In this document: positions 17,257 through 25,938 of the stretch, piece after piece
How the letters are laid out: every line of letters starts with the position of its first letter
How positions within the stretch are numbered: position 1 is the first letter of the stretch
From: Campylobacter concisus
GTDB taxonomy: Bacteria; Campylobacterota; Campylobacteria; Campylobacterales; Campylobacteraceae
NCBI RefSeq assembly: GCF_003048835.2
Contig: NZ_CP060705.1
Coordinates: forward strand, 1,116,001-1,180,000
Reading direction: 5' to 3'
Length of the DNA: 64,000 bases
Program-made: the position numbers and the translations under genes
The notes under the pieces: generated by a model
The model's database searches: none
Told to the model about the DNA's origin: nothing
What the model saw: the letters and a program-made list of their open reading frames with translations, nothing else

Positions 17257-19124
17257 TGTTTTAGTGAAAGAAGCGTGTCAAGCATCTGATCAACTGTCGT
17301 GATGATCTTTGCAGCTGCGCCGTAGCTTGCTTGAAAGCGGATCAAGTTTGTAAGCTCTTCGTTAGTATCTACGCCACTTGTTGATTGAAATTCCTCTTCA
17401 GCAGTCCTTTGCAAAGATGTGTTTGTGTCGTGGATAGTGTTGTTTGCCTCGGTATCGCTCGCCATATCGGTTGTAAAATATCGGTAATATCCCTCGATCG
17501 TCTCATCTCTATCAAGCGCAGTGCCACTTGAGTAAAATGTCTGCTTTTGGTACTGAAGCTGTATCATCTTATTTGCAACTTCGTTGTTGCCCACGACTGG
17601 CTTTGAGTAGGCACGAAGTTTTGTGTGATCTTGGGTGAAATTTTGATTGATACCTATTGTATTTGAGTTTGTGCCAGAAAAAAATCTGTTGATACCAACA
17701 ACGCCTGGGAAATTTGTGCCGTGATCGACTATTGAGATGCTATAAAGCCCTTGAGCTTGCTTTGGTATGAGCGCAAATGTGCCTTGGTGCGTGTTTTTAT
17801 CATAAAAATACGACGCTTCAAAGAAGTCATCGACGTCATTTAGCATGTTGTTATCGTTGTTATCGTCTGAATTTGAGTTAAAATCCTGCACAACAGAGTT
17901 GCCGTATTTTGTATCGTTCATCGTCGTTGTGCCGTTTATCTCGATAGTCTTTTTAGCTACGACATTACCCTTGTTGTCATAAACGATAGCATCAAAACTG
18001 CCGTTTCTTATGCTGTTGTCGTGGTTCATCAGCGTCTTGTCATTTTCTAGGTAGCTGATCGGATCTGAGTTTGAAATTTCAACCGCAGACTCGGCATAGA
18101 CGTTATTTGTGCTAGTTATTAAAGTTTTTGAAAATGTATTTAGATTGTCGATATATTTTTGGATGATACCATCACTAAATTTATCATTATCTGGCTCGTA
18201 GTTGCGACCTCTAAGATCAAGTGCAGCGCCTATCTTGCCATTTGTGATCTTCTCCTCCATAGGGATGCGTCTGCCATCTTCTCTTTCATAATAAATTTTT
18301 GTGTATTGCCCACTCTCAGTTGAGCTCATAGAAATTTCATGAAAATTTACGCCATCAACGATGCTTACACCGCCGATATTTAGGTTGTAGTATCTTCCTT
18401 GATCGCTTATGCCTGTATCTATCCTTGACTCGCTTTTTAGATCGCTTTTATAAACAGCTGTATTTACCAGCTTTGACATAGCAAGCTCTAGCTCATCGCG
18501 CTTGTCACGAAGGTCATTTGCATTTATCTTGATGCCAGCGTCTGCGCCAGATTCAACTCTTTGAATTTGTTTATTGATATTTGCTATTTGCTTGCCAAGT
18601 GAGTTTATCTCGTTTATATTTATCTTTATAGTCTCATCTATCTGCGTGTGCATATCATAAAGCATCTTTGATGAGCGGTTGATGCTAGCTGTTAAAACGC
18701 TAGCTTTGTTTATCAAATTTACCTTTTGAGCGCCCTCGTCTGGGTTTGAAGCAAAGTTATTCCACGCAGCAAAATACTCCTGTATATCTTTTACCATGCC
18801 GTTATCTTTTAGATCTGGGAAGTATTTTGTCGCCTCTTGTAAAATTCTCTGTTTATAGCCTGTATTTTCTAAATTTGATGATGAATATTTTAGTCTTTGG
18901 TAGGCAAACTCGTCGTGAAGTCTTGTCACAGTATCTACTTGCGTACCTGTGCCAACGCCACCAGGGACTGTGTTCATCGCTGGAGATGCTGACTGGACTA
19001 CACGCTGCCTTGTGTAGTAGTTACTATCGGCGTTTGTGATGTTGTTTCCAGTTGTGCTTATTTGCACTTGGGCTGCATTTAGCCCTGAAACGCCTGTGCC
19101 TAATGACATAAAGATATTAGCCAT
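17253..19124 (-). CDS. flgK: Flagellar hook-associated protein 1
   Basis: 623 residues. The N-terminus GVSGLNAAQVQISTTGNNIT with TNADSNYYTRQRV and the C-terminus with NEELTNLIRFQASYGAAAKI are the conserved axial-protein ends that form the coiled bundle at the hook-filament junction. The middle is variable, as usual. It lies 3 bp after flgN, inside the flgI-flgJ-flgM-flgN-flgK unit, which is headed by a sigma-54 promoter. Confidence 0.96.
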   Translation of the reverse strand: MANIFMSLGTGVSGLNAAQVQISTTGNNITNADSNYYTRQRVVQSASPAMNTVPGGVGTGTQVDTVTRLHDEFAYQRLKYSSSNLENTGYKQRILQEATKYFPDLKDNGMVKDIQEYFAAWNNFASNPDEGAQKVNLINKASVLTASINRSSKMLYDMHTQIDETIKININEINSLGKQIANINKQIQRVESGADAGIKINANDLRDKRDELELAMSKLVNTAVYKSDLKSESRIDTGISDQGRYYNLNIGGVSIVDGVNFHEISMSSTESGQYTKIYYEREDGRRIPMEEKITNGKIGAALDLRGRNYEPDNDKFSDGIIQKYIDNLNTFSKTLITSTNNVYAESAVEISNSDPISYLENDKTLMNHDNSIRNGSFDAIVYDNKGNVVAKKTIEINGTTTMNDTKYGNSVVQDFNSNSDDNNDNNMLNDVDDFFEASYFYDKNTHQGTFALIPKQAQGLYSISIVDHGTNFPGVVGINRFFSGTNSNTIGINQNFTQDHTKLRAYSKPVVGNNEVANKMIQLQYQKQTFYSSGTALDRDETIEGYYRYFTTDMASDTEANNTIHDTNTSLQRTAEEEFQSTSGVDTNEELTNLIRFQASYGAAAKIITTVDQMLDTLLSLKQ

Positions 19125-19127
19125 TTG

Positions 19128-19559
19128 TTAAACCCTTGATTTGTAAAAATTATTATCTGTGCCGCTGCCGTCTTGTCCGTATTCATTAGTCTGAGTACCA
19201 AAGACTTTTTTGCTAAGTGAGTCGAAAAACTCCTTAACAACAACGACGTGTCTTGCATATTCTTTATTTACTTTATGTAAAATTTCAAGCTTTGAACGCA
19301 TAAGCACTAGCTTTGACTTCACTTCATCATCTAAAACGCTTGCAAGTGTCGTAGTGCCACTCTCTTTTGAGACCCTTAGCAGTTCTTTATCCAAAGCTCT
19401 TTTGGTATCTTCAAAAGCACGCACGAGAGCATTTTTCTTCTTCACGCTCTCATCAACGCTTGAGTGTTTCGCCTCTTTTATATTGGCGATATCTTGCATC
19501 GTTAAATTTATAAGCTCGTCTAGCTCGCCTATGGCCTCGTCCAAAAGCTTTTTAATCAT
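19128..19559 (-). CDS. flgN: FlgN-like flagellar chaperone
   Basis: 143 residues, almost entirely helical, with no signal. Its size, helix content and position directly ahead of flgK and after flgM fit FlgN, the export chaperone for FlgK and FlgL. Sequence conservation in this family is low, so the call rests largely on context. Confidence 0.72.
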   Translation of the reverse strand: MIKKLLDEAIGELDELINLTMQDIANIKEAKHSSVDESVKKKNALVRAFEDTKRALDKELLRVSKESGTTTLASVLDDEVKSKLVLMRSKLEILHKVNKEYARHVVVVKEFFDSLSKKVFGTQTNEYGQDGSGTDNNFYKSRV

Positions 19560-19575
19560 TTAAATTCCTTTAAAT

Positions 19576-19779
19576 TTAGAGCAACGCATCAGCCACAGCT
19601 TTTGCTGTTTTAGAGATATCTACCTGATAGGTGCCATTTGCTATTGCATCAGCTATCTCTTTTACTCTTGCGTTTTCGTTTGTTTTTACTTCTTTGTTTT
19701 CATTTTCAACTCTAGCATCGCTATTTTTATTTAGCGTATTTGCCTGGTAGTTTGGTCTTTGGTTCAAAGGAGTTATCAT
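19576..19779 (-). CDS. flgM: Anti-sigma-28 factor FlgM
   Basis: A short protein ending in VKEIADAIANGTYQVDISK followed by TAKAVADALL, the conserved sigma-28-binding tail of FlgM. The first 30 residues are disordered, as in known FlgM. There are two in-frame ATGs (19785 and 19779); GAGG is 7 bp before the second, which I therefore prefer. It holds FliA inactive until the hook is finished and FlgM is exported. Confidence 0.88.
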   Translation of the reverse strand: MITPLNQRPNYQANTLNKNSDARVENENKEVKTNENARVKEIADAIANGTYQVDISKTAKAVADALL

Positions 19780-19837
19780 ATCCATACCTCTTAAAATAAA
19801 ATGTTTATATCACTACATCGGCAAAATATAAATTTAC

Positions 19838-20137
19838 TTAAGAGTCTCTCTTCAAAAAATCGTATAAAAGTTCTGAAAAACCTAAATTTCCACTCAAAGC
19901 TTTGCTCATAGCGTCGTTATACATAGACCTATAAATGTCGCTGCCAGCGGCTTTTGGATAGAGTGAGTTCTTATCATCTTCTTTTAAAGCGATATCAAGA
20001 ACAGCTTTTACCATAAATGCTTCAAAAGCATCAGTTTGCTCTTTTAAAAGTGCATCTTGTTTGGCATTTGCGTTTTTTATCTTGTTTGCTGAGATGTCAC
20101 TATATGAATTTAGTGCTAGGGTGTTGTCTATTTGCAT
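19838..20137 (-). CDS. flgJ: FlgJ-like rod-binding protein
   Basis: 99 residues with [17 protein letters not shown] and [21 protein letters not shown], the rod-binding domain of FlgJ. It lacks the C-terminal muramidase domain of the E. coli protein, the normal condition in Campylobacter. It starts at the last base of flgI, so it is translationally coupled to it. Confidence 0.85.
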   Translation of the reverse strand: MQIDNTLALNSYSDISANKIKNANAKQDALLKEQTDAFEAFMVKAVLDIALKEDDKNSLYPKAAGSDIYRSMYNDAMSKALSGNLGFSELLYDFLKRDS

Positions 20138-21189
20138 TATATTATCTCCAGATCGACTTGTATCGCGCCAACTCGTTTTAAATTTTCAAGTATCGAGATG
20201 ATGTCACTTGGTGTTGCACCAAGCTTGTTTAGCGCTCTTGTCACGTTTGCAACAGTTGTTTTCTCGCCTGAAATTTTAAGTAGATTTTGACTAGGGGCTA
20301 CTGAGGTGTCGCTACCTATATTTACATCATTTTGCGCTGCCTCTTCGTAGCTGTTTGGCTCTATTTTTATTGTAATTGCGCCGTGAGTTATCACAACTGG
20401 ACTGACCACAGCGTTTATACCGCTAACTATAGTGCCAGTTCTCTCATCAACCACGATCTTTTCATCTGGCTTATACTCCACATCAAGATCAAGCACAGCG
20501 CTTGCAAGCTCGATGATGCTAACGTCATCTGGCTTTTTAACGATGACCGTTCTTGGATCTATCGCCTTTGCAGTATCGTCTGAGATGTTTGCATTTATGG
20601 CATTTTGGATATCAAGAGCGGTTTTGAAATTTGTATCTTTTAGGCTTAGCTTTATGCTATCTTGGTTGTAGATATCATAAGTAACCTCGCGCTCCACAAG
20701 GGCGCCATTTAGGATAGTGCCAACGGTTGGGTGGTTGCCACCACTTCTGCCTGCACTCTTGCCACCGATACTTAGAGGGCCCTGAGCTAAAGCGTAGATA
20801 TCGCCATCAACGCCTTTTAGCGGGGTCATAAGAAGTGTGCCACCTTGCAAGCTTTTTGCGTCGCCGATAGATGAGATCTCGATATCAAGCTTGTCGCCAT
20901 GCCTTGCAAATGCAGGCAATTTTGCTGTCACCATAACAGCGGCTGCGTTTTTAGACTTGATATCATCTGGATTTATCTTGACATTTACGCCTTGAAGCAT
21001 GTTTGATAGCGACTGGATCGTAAATTTTGACGTTGAGCCATCCCCTGTGCCGTTTAGTCCGACAACCAAACCATAGCCTATTAGCTGATTATCCCTTACG
21101 CCAACGATATTTGCAAGCTCTTTTATCTGCGTAGCAAAGGCTGAAGTAGCTATAACTGAAGCTGCTACAAAAGATAAAAATTTTTTCAT
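20137..21189 (-). CDS. flgI: Flagellar P-ring protein
   Basis: 350 residues with a signal peptide ([18 protein letters not shown]) for export to the periplasm. Conserved blocks include [40 protein letters not shown] and the C-terminal [20 protein letters not shown]. It forms the bushing around the rod at the peptidoglycan layer. It is the first gene of the minus-strand flagellar unit and has a sigma-54 promoter 38-53 bp upstream. Confidence 0.97.
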   Translation of the reverse strand: MKKFLSFVAASVIATSAFATQIKELANIVGVRDNQLIGYGLVVGLNGTGDGSTSKFTIQSLSNMLQGVNVKINPDDIKSKNAAAVMVTAKLPAFARHGDKLDIEISSIGDAKSLQGGTLLMTPLKGVDGDIYALAQGPLSIGGKSAGRSGGNHPTVGTILNGALVEREVTYDIYNQDSIKLSLKDTNFKTALDIQNAINANISDDTAKAIDPRTVIVKKPDDVSIIELASAVLDLDVEYKPDEKIVVDERTGTIVSGINAVVSPVVITHGAITIKIEPNSYEEAAQNDVNIGSDTSVAPSQNLLKISGEKTTVANVTRALNKLGATPSDIISILENLKRVGAIQVDLEII

Positions 21190-21226
21190 ATTTTTTCCTA
21201 AAATTTAGCTATTTTAGGTTTTTAAA

Positions 21227-21242
21227 GCAAAAGATGTTCCAA
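21227..21242 (-). promoter_or_regulatory. Sigma-54 promoter of the flgI operon
   Basis: Minus-strand TTGGAACATCTTTTGC has GG and GC separated by exactly 10 bases, matching the -24/-12 elements of RpoN promoters and the Campylobacter form TTGGAACN4-5TTGC. It lies just upstream of flgI and downstream of rsmD. Confidence 0.82.
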
Positions 21243-21245
21243 ATT

Positions 21246-21812
21246 TTACTGAAAATAAGAGAGAGAAGTGGCTCCAAATTTTTTAAATTTAATAAGTTTA
21301 TATGCAGAAATTTCATCATTAAATTTAAAGTCGCTGTTATGCTCAAAAACTATCATATAAATTTTCTCTTTTTTTAGCTGCGAGATCAAATTTACAAGCT
21401 TTTCATAGATATCATCAAAGCCAGCCCTTATGTCAAATGGCGGATCAAGATAGAGTAAAACCTTGCCATTTTGCGAATTTACAAGATCAGGCAAAAGCGT
21501 AAAAGTATCGCCATTTATAGCTTTTAAATTTGAACTTTGCAGGCTTGAAAGATTGCTTTGCGTGATCTTAAAAGCAGCCCTATCTTTTTCGATAGCGATA
21601 GCCTCACGTGCTCCGTTGCTAACAGCCTCGCTTGCCATCACGCCACTTCCACCAAAGCCCTCTATAAATGTAAGTGAGTAAATTTCATCTCTGATGACGT
21701 TAAAAAAGGACTCTTTTACGATGCTTTTTGTGCTTCTTGTCGTGCTTAGACTTGGCAATTCAAGCCTTTTGCCTTTAAATTTACCACTTGAAATTTTGGT
21801 AAAAAGTTTCAC
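21246..21812 (-). CDS. rsmD: 16S rRNA (guanine-966-N2)-methyltransferase RsmD
   Basis: 188 residues. KISSGKFKGKRLELP and STRSTKSIVKESFFNVI at the start, a methyltransferase fold with EGFGGSGVMASEAVSNGA for SAM binding, and the catalytic LLYLDPPFD are characteristic of RsmD. Its 5' end overlaps the 3' end of the preceding small gene by 4 bp. Confidence 0.93.
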   Translation of the reverse strand: MKLFTKISSGKFKGKRLELPSLSTTRSTKSIVKESFFNVIRDEIYSLTFIEGFGGSGVMASEAVSNGAREAIAIEKDRAAFKITQSNLSSLQSSNLKAINGDTFTLLPDLVNSQNGKVLLYLDPPFDIRAGFDDIYEKLVNLISQLKKEKIYMIVFEHNSDFKFNDEISAYKLIKFKKFGATSLSYFQ

Positions 21813-22153
21813 TGATTTGCCCTTAAAATTTCAAGCAGATCAGCTTTAAATTTATCAATTAAGAGCGATACTTTTTGCTCCAAACTCTTTTCATTTGCTA
21901 TCTGCGCTGGCTCTTTTGCCTTTGAAATTTGCGTAGCTGAGTAAAACTCCTCAAGCGTATCAAGAAGGGTTGCTCTTGTGAATGGATGAGAAAGATGGGC
22001 GTTCTTACCTATTATAAATAGCGGTTTTTTTGTGACGATCTCGCGGTCACTCACTACAAAATCACAATCCTTATGATGAGCGGCTAAATTTCCACAAAAA
22101 AGCAGCAAGGTCTTTTGCAGCAAAATGCAGTCGCATTCAAATGAAATTTTCAT
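21809..22153 (-). CDS. Conserved hypothetical protein upstream of rsmD
   Basis: 114 residues, soluble, with three cysteines near the N-terminus (ECDCILLQKTLLLFCGN), a His-rich patch (AAHHKDCDF) and a helical C-terminus. Overlaps rsmD by 4 bp. I do not recognise the family and assign no function. Confidence 0.7.
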   Translation of the reverse strand: MKISFECDCILLQKTLLLFCGNLAAHHKDCDFVVSDREIVTKKPLFIIGKNAHLSHPFTRATLLDTLEEFYSATQISKAKEPAQIANEKSLEQKVSLLIDKFKADLLEILRANQ

Positions 22154-22213
22154 ATCCCGTCCTATAAATTTTGCTCGATTTTAACCTAAATAATCAAAAA
22201 TTTATATAAATAC

Positions 22214-22240
22214 TAAAGGAATTTAAAATTTTACCGATGT
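22214..22240 (+). promoter_or_regulatory. Sigma-28 promoter of flaG-fliD-fliS
   Basis: TAAA (22214-22217), 15 bases, then ACCGATGT (22233-22240): close to the TAAA-N15-GCCGATAA consensus of FliA promoters. The spacing is exact. It stands 33 bp before the flaG ATG, whose ribosome site is AAGGAG. Confidence 0.62.
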
Positions 22241-22272
22241 AGATGCTGATGTAAGTTTTAAGGAGTAAAACT

Positions 22273-22668
22273 ATGGAAATTTTAAAGGCAGCAGCAAATC
22301 AAACGCTCGAAGCAAATATGAGTTCATCAGCTCAGCGCCAGATAGATAGCAGGCCTATCGAGCATACTGATATCAGTGCAAATGTCGAGAAAAACGACAA
22401 ATCAAAGGATATTAACGAGCTAGACGGACTTAGTAACGAAGATCTTGCAAGAAGGACAAGAGAGGTCACTGATAAGCTAAACTATCAGATGCAGCAGCTC
22501 GATACTAATGTAAGATTTGCTTACAACGAGAAGTTAAATTTGATGGTTGTTCAGGTAAAAGATGCCAAAACAGGCGAGGAAATAACACAGCTTCCAAGCA
22601 AAGAGGCTATAAAAATAAGTGAATACTTTAGGGAAAGTATAGGCATACTTTTTGATAAGGAGAGTTAA
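22273..22668 (+). CDS. flaG: FlaG family flagellar protein
   Basis: 131 residues: a disordered, polar first half, then the FlaG domain with VTDKLNYQMQQLDTNVRFAY, LMVVQVKDAKTGEEITQLPS and the C-terminal EYFRESIGILFDKES. In Campylobacter FlaG limits filament length. It is first in the order flaG-fliD-fliS, with only 2 bp before fliD. Confidence 0.92.
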   Translation: MEILKAAANQTLEANMSSSAQRQIDSRPIEHTDISANVEKNDKSKDINELDGLSNEDLARRTREVTDKLNYQMQQLDTNVRFAYNEKLNLMVVQVKDAKTGEEITQLPSKEAIKISEYFRESIGILFDKES

Positions 22669-22670
22669 AA

Positions 22671-24431
22671 ATGGCAGTAGGTAACATAACAAATTTAGGC
22701 ATCGGTACAAAAAATAGCGGCCTAAACGACGAGCTTATCAAGAAACTAAAAGAGGCTGATGAGGCTGGACAGATCAAGCCACTAACATCAAGGCTAGAGA
22801 AAAACGATCTTAAACAAAAAGACCTTGCGGCGCTAAAAACTCTTGTTAGCAACGTAAATGTGAGCGGCAAAACACTTGGTGGCGAGGCTTTGTATCTAAA
22901 GAGAAATACAAACAACGCTGGCTCAAGCGTCACAGCATCTGCAGCAAATGGCGTTAGCGTGCAAAGCTTTAGTATCGACGTGCAAAAACTTGCTCAAAAA
23001 GATACATTTCAAAGCAAAAATTTCAAAAAAGCTTCAGAAATAGTGGGCGCAACAAGCACTGGCTCATTTGACGTTGAGATCGACGGACAAAAGTTCTCTA
23101 TCGGCGTGACAAGATCGACAACATATCAAGATATCGTTGATAAGATAAATGACGTAAGTGGTGGCAAGTTGCAAGCTAGAATTTTAAATGTTGGTGGCGA
23201 CAAACCAAATCAAATAATGCTTCAATCAGGCAAAACTGGTGCAACACAGACTATCAAAATTTCAAATGATACATCTGGCATTTTAGACAAGCTTGGCTGG
23301 GATGATACGCAGTTTCAAGACACAGATGAGAATGGCGCACTATTAACAAATCCTGATGGTTCACCAAAGATGACATCAAATTTGGAAAAAAATAGAATTC
23401 AAAAAGCACAAGATGCAGAATTTACATATAATGGCGTAAATGTTAAAAGGGATAAAAATACATTTGATAATCTTAGGCCAGGTGTTACTATAACACTAAA
23501 TGAGGTTGGTAAAACAAATGTTAGCATTTCACAAAATACAGACGAAGTCATAAAAGCGGTTGAAGAGTTTATAAAAGACTACAACTTAATGACCATGAAC
23601 CTTGGCATCGCGACAAGCTATGATGAGGAAAAAGGCGCTGGCACCTTCCAAGGCGTGAGCGAAATTTCAGGCCTTAGATCAAACATCGGCCGTCTCATAA
23701 ACGGACAAGATAGTGAAGGAAAGGCGTTAAGTAAATTTGGCATAACACCTGATAAAGATGGTCAGCTTCAGCTTGATCTAAATAAATTTAACGCTGCTCT
23801 TAGCAAAGATCCTGAGGAAATTCAGAGATTTTTCATGGGATCAAACAAGACTGAGCCGATAACTCACATGGGAAATGCTCCAGTTAGCGCCGGAGCTCTA
23901 AATATAGCAGCTGGCGATCTTACTATAAATGGCAAGTCAGTTATTTTCTCAACCGCAGCTGGCTCATCAGCTGAGGACAACGCTCTAAAGCTTCAACAAG
24001 CTATAAATGACGCTGGAATAGATGGTGTCACAGCTAGCCTTGATCAAAGTGGCAAGAGAATAATCCTAAAGAGAAATGATGGCCAAAGTTTGGAGATAAA
24101 AGGCAATAGCACAGCCCTTGCAAGCCTGGGAATGAGCGAAGCAACTGTAAATCCAATAACTAAAAAGATAGATGGTCTATTTACAAGACTTAACAAAATG
24201 CTTGATGGTGTCGTTGGCAAAGATGGTACAATGATTGCTATGCAAAATCAGCTAAGAGATGAAAACAAATCAATTACAGACAACAAAGAGGCTACACAAA
24301 AGCTTTTAGACGAGAAATATACAACGATGCAAGAGCGCTTTATCAAGTACAACGCTATCATTGCTAGTTTGGAAAATCAATTCTCAACTCTAAAATCAAT
24401 GATAGATGCTGAGATAAACAGTAGAAAATAA
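22671..24431 (+). CDS. fliD: Flagellar filament cap protein
   Basis: 586 residues. N-terminal NITNLGIGTKNSGLNDELIK and the FliD_N pattern, two central domains, and a C-terminal coiled region (SLENQFSTLKSMIDAEINSR) fit FliD/HAP2, the pentameric or hexameric cap that folds flagellin at the filament tip. Spacing of 2 bp from flaG and 9 bp to fliS indicates one operon. Confidence 0.95.
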   Translation: MAVGNITNLGIGTKNSGLNDELIKKLKEADEAGQIKPLTSRLEKNDLKQKDLAALKTLVSNVNVSGKTLGGEALYLKRNTNNAGSSVTASAANGVSVQSFSIDVQKLAQKDTFQSKNFKKASEIVGATSTGSFDVEIDGQKFSIGVTRSTTYQDIVDKINDVSGGKLQARILNVGGDKPNQIMLQSGKTGATQTIKISNDTSGILDKLGWDDTQFQDTDENGALLTNPDGSPKMTSNLEKNRIQKAQDAEFTYNGVNVKRDKNTFDNLRPGVTITLNEVGKTNVSISQNTDEVIKAVEEFIKDYNLMTMNLGIATSYDEEKGAGTFQGVSEISGLRSNIGRLINGQDSEGKALSKFGITPDKDGQLQLDLNKFNAALSKDPEEIQRFFMGSNKTEPITHMGNAPVSAGALNIAAGDLTINGKSVIFSTAAGSSAEDNALKLQQAINDAGIDGVTASLDQSGKRIILKRNDGQSLEIKGNSTALASLGMSEATVNPITKKIDGLFTRLNKMLDGVVGKDGTMIAMQNQLRDENKSITDNKEATQKLLDEKYTTMQERFIKYNAIIASLENQFSTLKSMIDAEINSRK

Positions 24432-24440
24432 GAGAGAAAA

Positions 24441-24812
24441 ATGAATCAAAGCGCATATAGTGCATACGCACAGTCGAGTTTTGGGGGCATTGAGTCCCCA
24501 ACTAAATTAATAGAAATGCTTTATGATGGGATTTTGAAATTTATATTTCGCACCAAAAAAGCGATAGAAGCTGGAGATATAGAGAAAAAAGTCTACTACA
24601 TAAATAGAACAAACGCCATTTTTGTTGAGCTTTTAAACTCGCTTGATTATTCTCAAGGTGACGTAGCTCACTATCTTAGCGGCCTTTATACAAGGCAGAT
24701 GCAGCTTCTTGCGATGGCTAATATCCAAAATGATATAGCCGCGCTAAATGAAGTAACAAACGTCGTAAAGCAGTTATCAGAAGCATGGAGGGAGGTAACA
24801 TCAGGTGAATAG
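24441..24812 (+). CDS. fliS: Flagellin export chaperone FliS
   Basis: 123 residues, helical. YAQSSFGGIESPTKLIEMLY, DGILKFIFRTKKAI and INRTNAIFVELLNSLDYSQG are the FliS signature. Binds flagellin in the cytosol before export. Overlaps the next small gene by 8 bp. Confidence 0.95.
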   Translation: MNQSAYSAYAQSSFGGIESPTKLIEMLYDGILKFIFRTKKAIEAGDIEKKVYYINRTNAIFVELLNSLDYSQGDVAHYLSGLYTRQMQLLAMANIQNDIAALNEVTNVVKQLSEAWREVTSGE

Positions 24813-25032
24813 CTGGGTCAATGAGTTTAAGCTAGCATTAATAGACGAGGATGTCAGAAAGCTAGCTGTTTTATCACAAAATTTCAACGAAGATATGTTT
24901 AAAAGCTTAGCTGCAGCTGAAGAGGCAAAGGCCTTGATAGGTGGCGCGATAGAGCTTTTTAAAAGCAAGTCCTCACACATCCAAAGCGAGCTTATAAAGC
25001 TACAAAAAGCTCAAAAATACATCAATAATTAA
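24805..25032 (+). CDS. Small helical protein in the FliT position
   Basis: 75 residues from a GTG start, overlapping the end of fliS; all helical and charged. In many bacteria the gene after fliS is fliT, the FliD chaperone, so this could be its counterpart. The sequence alone does not prove it. Confidence 0.6.
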   Translation: MNSWVNEFKLALIDEDVRKLAVLSQNFNEDMFKSLAAAEEAKALIGGAIELFKSKSSHIQSELIKLQKAQKYINN

Positions 25033-25041
25033 ATTTCAAAT

Positions 25042-25075
25042 TTCAAGGCATGGCTAAAAGCCGGCTTGTCTTGAA
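25042..25075 (-). repeat. Imperfect copy of the rnpB 3' end, forming a hairpin
   Basis: On the minus strand this reads like the last 33 bases of rnpB: TCAAGACA, CGGCTT, GCC and TGCCTT are shared in the same order, with a few changes. It lies about 30 bp beyond the rnpB 3' end. It can also fold as a hairpin (TTCAAG with CTTGAA, and an inner GGCT/AGCC), and may end transcripts from either side. Confidence 0.5.
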
Positions 25076-25102
25076 TATCTCTAAATTTCACTTTAAATTT
25101 AA

Positions 25103-25424
25103 AAGGCACGGCGTTAAGCCGAGTTCTGTCTTGAGCGATCATTTATCTACGCTTGCTTTTACAAACAAGCTCTAGCGAAGGGTTTTAATATAAGACCAAA
25201 ACCATCCCTTCTTACTGCAAGTTGGGTTTATATGGCCACGCAAGTTACCAAGCGTGCCGGTGGGCTCTTACCCCGCCGTTTCACCTTTACCGCCAAGGCG
25301 GAAGTTTGCTTTCTGTTACACTATCCCTTAGGTTTCCCTAGCCATCCGTTAGATGGAACTTTGTCTTATCGCAGCTCGGACTTTCCTCTTTTGCAAGATG
25401 CAAAAGCGACCGCTTACCGTGCCA
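25103..25424 (-). ncRNA. rnpB: RNase P RNA
   Basis: On the minus strand the sequence carries the bacterial class A RNase P core: GAGGAAAGTCCGAGC near the 5' end, the GGGTAAGAGCCCACCG block in the middle, and ACAGAACTCGGCTTA near the 3' end. The terminal helix P1 is formed by GGCACGG at the 5' end and CCGTGCC at the 3' end, which sets the limits to within a few bases. Its length of about 322 nt is normal. It matures tRNA 5' ends. A TATAAT box sits 8-13 bp upstream of the 5' end. Confidence 0.94.
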
Positions 25425-25431
25425 GAGCGTG

Positions 25432-25437
25432 ATTATA
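25432..25437 (-). promoter_or_regulatory. -10 box of rnpB
   Basis: Minus-strand TATAAT, 8 bp before the inferred 5' end of the RNase P RNA, which is right for a direct start. Confidence 0.65.
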
Positions 25438-25938
25438 TTTAAAAATATATAAATTTACCCTGCGGCTAAATTTTTCATCAATTTTAGCAAATTTTATCTA
25501 GGCATTTTTTTGATTTTTGAGCCTAAATTTTGTCACAACTTTGCATAAAAATTAATTTTTATTTAATATTTTTTTAAAATTTTCTTTTACAAAAAAACAA
25601 GAGTAAAACGCTCCAAATTTCACTTTTTGTTATTTTGCTTTGAACCTTAAATAAATCTAATAAAAATATACGAAAAATCAACAAAATGATACAAATTTAA
25701 ATTTTAATCCCTCAAAAGCGCAAATTTCTTGCTTTTGCCAAACTATAAATTTTGCTTAAAAAGCTAAATTTAAATAGCAATTTTTTATAAATTTTTGCTC
25801 CAGTTTCATAAAAGTTATAATTATAAATATAAAGCAAACAAAAATTTAAAATTCATTATTTTTCTCCGAAATTCTATATGTTTTACGAGAAAAAATTTGT
25901 ATAATAAACCCTTAAAATCTAAACCAAGGAGGATATAG
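25438..25938. other. Intergenic region between rnpB and the chemoreceptor
   Basis: About 500 bp, very AT-rich, no reading frame with coding character on either strand. It holds the rnpB promoter at its left edge and the chemoreceptor promoter at its right. Otherwise nothing ordered was seen apart from scattered AAATTT motifs. Confidence 0.6.
25900..25905 (+). promoter_or_regulatory. -10 box of the chemoreceptor gene
   Basis: TATAAT preceded by TTTG, 33 bp before the ATG; a strong AAGGAGG ribosome site (25926-25932) follows. Confidence 0.6.

Noticed and set aside
25232-25432. Plus-strand frame in the rnpB region
   Set aside because: Lies opposite the RNase P RNA gene; the sequence is explained by the conserved RNA.
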